Part shown: piece by piece, positions 58,228 through 64,000 of the stretch
Numbering within the stretch: the stretch's first letter is position 1
Layout: each line of letters begins with the position of its first letter
NCBI GenBank assembly: GCA_029212905.1
Contig: JARGPB010000003.1
Coordinates: forward strand, 1 to 64,000
Direction of reading: 5' to 3'
From: Thalassovita sp.
Lineage (GTDB): Bacteria; Pseudomonadota; Alphaproteobacteria; Rhodobacterales; Rhodobacteraceae
Length of the DNA: 64,000 bases
Program-made: the position numbers and the translations under genes
The notes under the pieces: model-generated
Databases searched by the model: none
Told to the model about the DNA's origin: nothing
What the model saw: only the letters and a program-made list of their open reading frames with translations

Positions 58228-60276
58228 ATGTTCAATAAGATCCTGATTGCGAACCGAGGCGAAATCGCCTGCCGGGTGATCAAGACCGCCCGTAAAATGG
58301 GTATTCAGACCGTGGCCATCTACTCGGACGCGGACAAACACGCGCTACACGTCAAAATGGCGGACGAGGCGGTCCATATCGGCCCGCCCCCGGCGAACCA
58401 GTCGTATATCGTGATTGATAAGGTAATGGACGCGATCCGCCAGACCGGCGCGCAGGCTGTGCACCCTGGGTATGGTTTTCTGTCGGAGAACAGCAAATTC
58501 GCTGAGGCCCTGGCCGCCGAAGGCGTCGCCTTTGTTGGCCCCCCCGTTGGCGCGATCGAGGCCATGGGCGATAAGATCACCTCGAAGAAAATTGCTCAGG
58601 AAGCCGATGTTTCCACCGTTCCGGGCTACATGGGCCTGATCGAAGACGCCGACGATGCGGTGAAGATCTCGAACCAGGTTGGTTATCCTGTGATGATCAA
58701 GGCCTCTGCTGGCGGCGGCGGCAAAGGCATGCGGATTGCCTGGAACGACGAAGAAGCCCGCGAAGGGTTCCAGTCGTCGAAAAACGAAGCGGCCAACTCG
58801 TTTGGGGATGACCGGATCTTTATCGAAAAATTCGTGACGCAGCCGCGCCACATCGAAATCCAGGTCCTGTGCGACAGCCACGGCAATGGCGTCTATCTGG
58901 GCGAGCGCGAGTGCTCGATCCAGCGCCGGAACCAGAAGGTTGTCGAAGAGGCGCCAAGCCCTTTCCTGGACGAAGCCACCCGCAAGGCGATGGGGGAACA
59001 GGCCGTTGCTCTGGCACAGGCAGTTGGATACTCCAGCGCGGGTACCGTGGAATTCATCGTCGATGGCGAGAAAAACTTCTACTTCTTGGAAATGAACACT
59101 CGTTTGCAGGTGGAACACCCGGTAACTGAGCTGATCACCGGCGTTGATCTGGTTGAACAGATGATCCGCGTCGCCAATGGCGAACCGCTAAGCATCACGC
59201 AGGATGATGTACAGCTGAACGGCTGGGCCATTGAAAACCGTCTGTATGCCGAAGATCCCTATCGTGGGTTCCTGCCGTCGATTGGTCGCCTGACCCGCTA
59301 TCGTCCGCCTGCGGAAATCGCAGCGGGTCCGCTGTTGGACAATGACAAATGGCAGGGCGACGCACCGTCGGGTGCCATGGCTGTGCGCAACGATACCGGC
59401 GTCTTTGAGGGCGGCGAAATCAGCATGTATTATGACCCGATGATCGCCAAGCTGTGTACGTGGGCGCCCACACGCGCCGAAGCGATCGAGGCAATGCGCG
59501 TCGCGCTGGACAGCTTTGAGGTCGAAGGCATCGGTCACAACCTGCCGTTCCTGGCGGCTGTGATGGATCATCCGATCTTTATCGCAGGCGACATGACCAC
59601 TGCGTTCATCGAAGAGCAGTACCCCGAGGGGTTCGAGGGCGTGACCCTGACCGACGAGACCTTGCAACAGGTTGCAGCCTCGGCTGCCGCGATGCACCGT
59701 GTCGCGGAAATCCGTCGGACTCGGGTGTCGGGACGCATGGACAACCACGAACGCCGCGTTGGCACCGAATGGGTCGTCAGCCTGCAAGGCCAGGACTTCC
59801 CGGTCAGCATTGCTGCGGATCAGGCTGGTTCGACCGTGACATTCGAGGATGGCACTGCCCTGCGCGTGGCCAGCGATTGGACACCCGGCGATAGCCTGGC
59901 GAAGATTGCTATCGAGGGCACAAACGGTCTGGTCCTGAAGGTTGGAAAAATCTCGGGCGGGTTCCGCATTCGCAGCCGTGGCGCGGATCTTAAGGTCCAT
60001 GTCCGCAGCCCGCGTCAGGCTGAACTGGCCAAGCTGATGCCGGAAAAACTGCCGCCGGATACGTCGAAAATGCTGCTGTGCCCGATGCCGGGTCTGGTGG
60101 TGAAGATCAACGTTGAAGTCGGTGAAGAAGTTCAAGAAGGCCAGGCCCTGTGCACCATCGAAGCGATGAAGATGGAAAACATCCTGCGCGCCGAGAAGAA
60201 GGGTATCGTTACCAAAATCAACGCTGCTGCGGGCGACAGCCTGGCCGTCGACGAAGTGATCATGGAATTCGAGTGA
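58228..60276 (+). CDS. pccA: Propionyl-CoA carboxylase alpha subunit
   Basis: A 682-residue biotin-dependent subunit. The biotin carboxylase domain (about 1-450) opens with MFNKILIANRGEIACRVIKTA and contains the GGGGKGMR ATP loop and MNTRLQVEHPVTE. A BT domain and a C-terminal biotin carboxyl carrier domain follow, with Lys648 in EAMKMEN biotinylated. ATG 58228 has GGAAGGGACGAG nearby; the upstream frame holds the terminator. It pairs with pccB to fix CO2 onto propionyl-CoA. Confidence 0.97.
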   Translation: MFNKILIANRGEIACRVIKTARKMGIQTVAIYSDADKHALHVKMADEAVHIGPPPANQSYIVIDKVMDAIRQTGAQAVHPGYGFLSENSKFAEALAAEGVAFVGPPVGAIEAMGDKITSKKIAQEADVSTVPGYMGLIEDADDAVKISNQVGYPVMIKASAGGGGKGMRIAWNDEEAREGFQSSKNEAANSFGDDRIFIEKFVTQPRHIEIQVLCDSHGNGVYLGERECSIQRRNQKVVEEAPSPFLDEATRKAMGEQAVALAQAVGYSSAGTVEFIVDGEKNFYFLEMNTRLQVEHPVTELITGVDLVEQMIRVANGEPLSITQDDVQLNGWAIENRLYAEDPYRGFLPSIGRLTRYRPPAEIAAGPLLDNDKWQGDAPSGAMAVRNDTGVFEGGEISMYYDPMIAKLCTWAPTRAEAIEAMRVALDSFEVEGIGHNLPFLAAVMDHPIFIAGDMTTAFIEEQYPEGFEGVTLTDETLQQVAASAAAMHRVAEIRRTRVSGRMDNHERRVGTEWVVSLQGQDFPVSIAADQAGSTVTFEDGTALRVASDWTPGDSLAKIAIEGTNGLVLKVGKISGGFRIRSRGADLKVHVRSPRQAELAKLMPEKLPPDTSKMLLCPMPGLVVKINVEVGEEVQEGQALCTIEAMKMENILRAEKKGIVTKINAAAGDSLAVDEVIMEFE

Positions 60277-60280
60277 TCCA

Positions 60281-60799
60281 ATGACCATGGCGCAGCCGTA
60301 TATGTCTTATTTTCTGGTCGGAGCCGTGGCTCTGGCTGGAATGACAGGCTGCGCCATGGATGCTGAAGCCAAAGTCCGCGCCGAGGTCGATCGCTGGGTC
60401 GACATCGGGGCCACTTTGTATTTCGACTCCCGGATGAGCTGTACGGCTGGTGTCTTTTCCCTAAGCTCGGACGAGGTAAAGTCCACGGCCGTTCACGCCG
60501 TCACGATCCGCGAAGGGCTGAGCATTCTGCGCCGTGGGGAGACCGCCAAATTCCAAAGTAACACCCTGAGCCCGAACGACATTTCCGCTCAGGTGAACTC
60601 GATGGATATGAGTGTCGGAAACGGGATGATTGCCTCGGGACTGGCCGCGCGCGATTGTCTGAGCGACGCATGGAAAGACGCTTATCAGGCCGCCTTGGTG
60701 ACCCAGGGTGCCACGCTAATTTTCCAACGCGAGGACAACACCCTGGTGCTTGTCGATCACGCGTCCCGTCAGGTGTTTTTTGCGCGGGGGGACGTGTGA
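60281..60799 (+). CDS. Predicted lipoprotein of unknown function
   Basis: A 172-residue protein with a lipobox at GMTGC (Cys24). It starts 4 bp after the pccA stop, with an internal Met (60302) as an alternative start. The mature part (DIGATLYFDSRMSCTAGVF..., LSPNDISAQVNSMDMSVGNGMI, ...RQVFFARGDV) shows no family I know. It has two further cysteines (MSCTAG, RDCLSDA). It is probably cotranscribed with pccA. Confidence 0.72.
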   Translation: MTMAQPYMSYFLVGAVALAGMTGCAMDAEAKVRAEVDRWVDIGATLYFDSRMSCTAGVFSLSSDEVKSTAVHAVTIREGLSILRRGETAKFQSNTLSPNDISAQVNSMDMSVGNGMIASGLAARDCLSDAWKDAYQAALVTQGATLIFQREDNTLVLVDHASRQVFFARGDV

Positions 60800-60818
60800 T
60801 GACGCCCCTGAACCAGGC

Positions 60819-61250
60819 CTATTCGCTGCCATGGCTATCGCGGATTTCCTGTTGGCGTAGCGGCTGTTTGTCGATGGCCCGCCCGATTTCGCGCACATGC
60901 CAAGGGAGAGGTTTGCGTAAGATCACCGATCCGTCTTTGGCCAGCACGACCATCATAAACCCGCGTGGGCGCAGTTTTTGCCGTAGCGCCGATTTGGCCG
61001 CCGGATCCGTATCGACCAGAACCACGACGTCCCGCGTTTCCAGACCGGGCTGGTCCTCCTCTAAGAGCCGTATCTGTTCTTCGAACCGAGGGTCGGCCGG
61101 GCTGTCTGCAAAGACCACCAGCGGGCGGTTTTTCCACAAAAATTCATTCAAATCCGCGACAGTTCCGTCTTTTGGCGCGAATGCTGGTTCCTCGGCCCAA
61201 ACCGGAAGGGCCAGAAAAGCAGTAAGAACAATGGCTAATACGGGTTTCAT
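60819..61250 (-). CDS. DUF4174 periplasmic protein
   Basis: A 143-residue secreted protein. The signal peptide MKPVLAIVLTAFLALPVWA is followed by a DUF4174-type domain (LNEFLWKNRPLVVFADS...ETRDVVVLVDTD...GFMMVVLAKDGSVILRKP...AIDKQPLRQQEI). The fold resembles thioredoxin but lacks a CxxC, so a redox role is doubtful. It converges on the pccA-linked lipoprotein gene. Confidence 0.8.
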   Translation of the reverse strand: MKPVLAIVLTAFLALPVWAEEPAFAPKDGTVADLNEFLWKNRPLVVFADSPADPRFEEQIRLLEEDQPGLETRDVVVLVDTDPAAKSALRQKLRPRGFMMVVLAKDGSVILRKPLPWHVREIGRAIDKQPLRQQEIRDSHGSE

Positions 61251-61346
61251 GGTGCCTCCTGTAGGGACAGATATAAGCCCGATTTCGTCAAATGCGACAG
61301 GTCTTTGGGAAATCTCTGTTAATCAACCGCTCATCGGAGCCATGCA

Positions 61347-62336
61347 ATGATCGCCGCCGTGATGATATCGCGGCCTGTTGGGGCCGCCCTTGCCGAAAAG
61401 GTGCGCCGCGCGTTGGAGATTGTTCTGCATATCGGGGCCCACCGGACGGGCTCGACCAGTTTTCAGCACTTTGCGCGGGAAAATGCGCGAGGTCTGGCTG
61501 CACAAGGGATTGCCGTGTGGTGTCCCAGAATGACACGCCCAGAATTGCTATCGGGGATTCAGCCTGCGCCGGGTCGCGTACCTGCACAGGCACGCCGGGC
61601 CGAGGCACGCCTGCGGTTGCGTTGTGCCGAGGCCGAGCGCGCAGGCACAAAGACACTGATTCTGAGCGACGAAAACATGATGGGCACGCCGCAAGGCAAC
61701 GTGCAGGCCGCGGCGCTGTATCCTGGCGCGGGCGAGCGTTTGGCCCGGATCGGCGCAGCCTTGCACGGACAGGTGACCCGTGTGGTTTTGTCAGTGCGAA
61801 GCCCGGATGCCTATTGGGCCTCGCTTCTGGCGATGACAGTGGCGCGGGGCCATGCGGTGCCGGGGGCGAGGGCGATCAAGGCCTTGGTTGCGACGCGTCG
61901 GGGCTGGCGCGATGTGATCTGTGATGTGGCCTGTGCGCTGCCGGGCACGGATGTATGTGTGATGCCTCACGAAGCTTTTGCCAGCACACCAGAGGCGCGA
62001 CTGGATACCATGGTCGGGCGCCCCTGCGGCCTGCCGATGCGGCGCGACTGGCTGAACCGCGCGCCTGACCTGCCCGCGTTACGCCGTCTGCTGCGTGACC
62101 GTGGGCAGAACCCAGCCGTTCTGCCACATGGCGCAGGCCGCTGGACCCCTTTTGACGCCGGGCAAACCGCTGCCTTGCGTGAATCCTATGCTGACGATCT
62201 GCACTGGCTGGCGGCCGGCGCGGATGGTGTGGCGCAACTGATAACCTGGACGGCGCCGGATAAGACGGGGCAAACCCCGCGACCCGGCGCGATGACAAGA
62301 GGACATACTCATGAGCAACAAGGACGATTGGCGTAA
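61347..62336 (+). CDS. Sulfotransferase-like P-loop protein
   Basis: A 329-residue protein with LHIGAHRTGSTSFQHFARE near the N-terminus, resembling the phosphosulfate-binding loop of sulfotransferases. ILSDENMMG and RVVLSVRSPDAYWASLLAM follow, the latter like the 3'-phosphate-binding region. The remaining part is Arg/Ala-rich and not conserved with known enzymes, and no catalytic base is certain. The start is ATG 61347. The last 26 bp overlap the mutase start, so it is tied to that gene. Acceptor is unknown. Confidence 0.62.
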   Translation: MIAAVMISRPVGAALAEKVRRALEIVLHIGAHRTGSTSFQHFARENARGLAAQGIAVWCPRMTRPELLSGIQPAPGRVPAQARRAEARLRLRCAEAERAGTKTLILSDENMMGTPQGNVQAAALYPGAGERLARIGAALHGQVTRVVLSVRSPDAYWASLLAMTVARGHAVPGARAIKALVATRRGWRDVICDVACALPGTDVCVMPHEAFASTPEARLDTMVGRPCGLPMRRDWLNRAPDLPALRRLLRDRGQNPAVLPHGAGRWTPFDAGQTAALRESYADDLHWLAAGADGVAQLITWTAPDKTGQTPRPGAMTRGHTHEQQGRLA

Positions 62337-64000
62337 GCTGGCGGAAAAAGAACTCCGCGGGCGCCCGTTGGACGATCTGACCTGGAATACCCTGGAAGGG
62401 ATCGAGGTCCAGCCGCTGTATACCGAGGACGACACCAAGGACCTGCCGCATATGGGCAGCCTGCCGGGGTTCGGCCCGTTCACGCGCGGCGTTAAGGCCA
62501 CGATGTATGCGGGCCGTCCCTGGACGATCCGTCAGTACGCTGGTTTTTCGACCGCCGAGGAATCCAACGCATTCTACCGCCGCAACCTGGCCGCCGGTCA
62601 GCAGGGTGTCTCGGTCGCGTTCGATCTGGCCACGCACCGCGGCTATGACAGCGATCACCCGCGCGTTGTGGGCGATGTCGGTAAGGCCGGTGTGGCCATC
62701 GACAGCGTTGAGGACATGAAGGTTCTGTTCGACGGTATCCCGCTGGACAAGGTGTCCGTGTCGATGACGATGAACGGCGCGGTGATCCCGATTCTGGCGA
62801 ACTTCATCGTAACGGGCCAAGAGCAGGGGCACGATAAGGCTCTGCTGGCGGGCACCATTCAGAATGATATTCTGAAGGAATTCATGGTGCGCAACACTTA
62901 TATCTATCCGCCCGAACCGTCGATGCGGATCATCTCGGATATCATCGAATATACCTCGAACGAGATGCCGAAATTCAACTCGATCTCGATCTCGGGCTAT
63001 CACATGCAAGAGGCCGGGGCGAACCTGGTTCAGGAACTGGCTTACACGCTGGCCGATGGTCGTGAATACGTCCGCGCTGCGATGGAAGCCGGCATGGACG
63101 TCGACAAGTTCGCGGGCCGTCTGTCGTTCTTCTTTGCCATTGGCATGAACTTCTTCATGGAATCGGCGAAATTGCGGGCTGCGCGTCTGCTGTGGCACCG
63201 CGTGATGACGGAATTCGGGGCCAAGAACGACCGTTCGAAAATGCTGCGGACCCACTGTCAGACCTCGGGCGTGTCGTTGCAGGAACAGGACCCTTATAAC
63301 AACGTGATCCGGACTGCCTACGAGGCGATGTCGGCGGTTCTGGGCGGTACCCAGTCGCTGCACACCAACGCGCTGGACGAGGCGATCGCGCTGCCGACTG
63401 ATTTCAGCGCGCGGATCGCGCGGAATACTCAGCTGATCTTGCAGGAAGAAACCGGCGTGACCAATGTGGTCGATCCGCTGGCGGGGTCCTATTACGTGGA
63501 AAAACTGACCGCGGATCTGGCCGAAAAAGCCTGGGCCCTGATGCAGGAAGTCGAGGAAATGGGCGGCATGACCAAGGCCGTGGCCAGCGGGATGCCCAAG
63601 CTGCGAATCGAGGAATCGGCGGCCAAGCGCCAGGCGATGATCGACCGCGGCCAGGAGGTGATCGTCGGCGTCAACAAATACCGCAAAGACAAGGAAGACC
63701 CGATCGACATTCTGGACGTGGACAACGTGGCCGTCCGTGTCAGCCAGATCGAGCGTCTGGAAAAAATGCGGGCAACGCGCGACGAGGCCGGCTGTCAGGC
63801 CGCCCTGGACGAGCTGACCCGCCGCACCACTGAGGGAGGCAATCTGCTGGAGGCCGCTGTGGAGGCAGCGCGTGCTCGGGCATCCGTCGGGGAAATCAGC
63901 ATGGCAATGGAAAAAGAATTCGGCCGCCACCGCGCCGAAGTGAAAACTCTGGCTGGCGTCTATGGCGCGGCCTACGAAGGAGACGAAGGGTTCGCCGCGA
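62311..64000 (+). CDS. Methylmalonyl-CoA mutase, 5' part
   Basis: The first 563 residues of a B12-dependent mutase that turns (R)-methylmalonyl-CoA into succinyl-CoA. The start MSNKDDWRKLAEKELRG leads to the TIM-barrel domain with YAGRPWTIRQYAGFSTAEESN, LATHRGYDSDHPRV, SGYHMQEAGA (His of the active site), FFMESAKLRAAR and RTHCQTSGVSL. The frame is open at the right edge, so the C-terminal B12-binding domain lies beyond. ATG 62311 follows AGAGGA. It overlaps the preceding gene by 26 bp and completes the propionate pathway begun by PccA/PccB. Confidence 0.96.
   Translation, partial: MSNKDDWRKLAEKELRGRPLDDLTWNTLEGIEVQPLYTEDDTKDLPHMGSLPGFGPFTRGVKATMYAGRPWTIRQYAGFSTAEESNAFYRRNLAAGQQGVSVAFDLATHRGYDSDHPRVVGDVGKAGVAIDSVEDMKVLFDGIPLDKVSVSMTMNGAVIPILANFIVTGQEQGHDKALLAGTIQNDILKEFMVRNTYIYPPEPSMRIISDIIEYTSNEMPKFNSISISGYHMQEAGANLVQELAYTLADGREYVRAAMEAGMDVDKFAGRLSFFFAIGMNFFMESAKLRAARLLWHRVMTEFGAKNDRSKMLRTHCQTSGVSLQEQDPYNNVIRTAYEAMSAVLGGTQSLHTNALDEAIALPTDFSARIARNTQLILQEETGVTNVVDPLAGSYYVEKLTADLAEKAWALMQEVEEMGGMTKAVASGMPKLRIEESAAKRQAMIDRGQEVIVGVNKYRKDKEDPIDILDVDNVAVRVSQIERLEKMRATRDEAGCQAALDELTRRTTEGGNLLEAAVEAARARASVGEISMAMEKEFGRHRAEVKTLAGVYGAAYEGDEGFAA

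Noticed and set aside
57537..58238. 233-codon plus-strand frame between pccB and pccA
   Set aside because: It crosses a hairpin, a regulatory box, a small lipoprotein gene in another frame and a terminator, and its composition is not protein-like.
60819..61250. Thioredoxin-like reductase reading of the DUF4174 gene
   Set aside because: The sequence has no CxxC pair, so a redox role is not supported.
61876..63930. Minus-strand open frame of 684 codons
   Set aside because: Antisense to the methylmalonyl-CoA mutase; no domain visible.
1..64000. CRISPR array, prophage or insertion sequence
   Set aside because: No regularly spaced repeats, transposase, terminal inverted repeats or phage structural genes were seen.

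Overview
The window looks like chromosomal DNA of a marine Roseobacter-group alphaproteobacterium (Rhodobacteraceae). The evidence is the gene content: a choline-O-sulfate/glycine-betaine cluster, a propionyl-CoA carboxylase cluster with a PccR-type regulator, many Rhodobacteraceae-type small lipoproteins, GatCA, and a short intergenic repeat (TTCATCTTGC...AAATACTC) that I recall from this group. The DNA is GC-rich and densely coding. I see no insertion sequence, prophage, CRISPR array or rRNA operon.

Layout. 0-0.4 kb: the 5' end of an unrecognised gene and tRNA-Gln(TTG). 0.4-7.5 kb: an ugp-like ABC importer operon (ATPase, two permeases, binding protein) followed by two tandem calcineurin-like phosphodiesterases, with a divergent LysR regulator. 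7.5-9 kb: an acyl-CoA dehydrogenase with a long structured leader. 9-16 kb: a minus-strand run of D-Tyr-tRNA deacylase (dtd), a nitroreductase and an envelope-type module (zinc-ribbon protein, SnoaL-like protein, SPFH-GYF protein, DUF2927 lipoprotein, TelA, XpaC-like protein, and a 27-residue membrane protein that ORF callers would miss). 16-24 kb: housekeeping genes (rluB, tadA, UPF0173 hydrolase, gatC-gatA, Excalibur lipoprotein, amidase, RNase P RNA, DUF533 protein, rpmG, VIT protein). 24-35.5 kb: BI-1 protein, DUF1127/LysR pair, quinone oxidoreductase, XRE regulator with a possible small RNA in front, HisN-like phosphatase, 8-oxoguanine and guanine deaminases, mgtE, 5-formyl-THF cyclo-ligase, OsmC, YmdB. 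35.5-42 kb: two convergent SLC13-type transporters with TrkA-C domains, yebC, a DnaA-box-rich intergenic region, a LysE exporter and a DMT transporter. 42-50.2 kb: choXWV importer divergent from betI-betC-betB-betA with a BetI operator between them. 50.2-64 kb: DUF465 protein, hydrolase, pccR, MFS transporter, pccB, several uncharacterised small genes, pccA, and methylmalonyl-CoA mutase running off the right edge.

How the genes fit together. The cho/bet genes import choline, desulfate choline sulfate and oxidise choline to glycine betaine under BetI control. pccB, pccA and mcm carry propionyl-CoA to succinyl-CoA (the epimerase is not in the window); TTTGC-type boxes before pccR, before pccB and about 470 bp before pccA suggest PccR control. 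The ugp-like importer with its phosphodiesterases would scavenge glycerophosphodiesters or a related phosphorylated substrate. GatC/GatA would amidate Glu-tRNA(Gln), the tRNA encoded at the left edge; gatB is not in the window.

The most interesting observations are the 8-bp-phased TTTGC array before pccB, the envelope module with its microprotein and SPFH-GYF fusion, the DnaA-box cluster at 40.06-40.22 kb, and a candidate small RNA at 27.4 kb. All functions rest on sequence recognition by eye; no database search was run.
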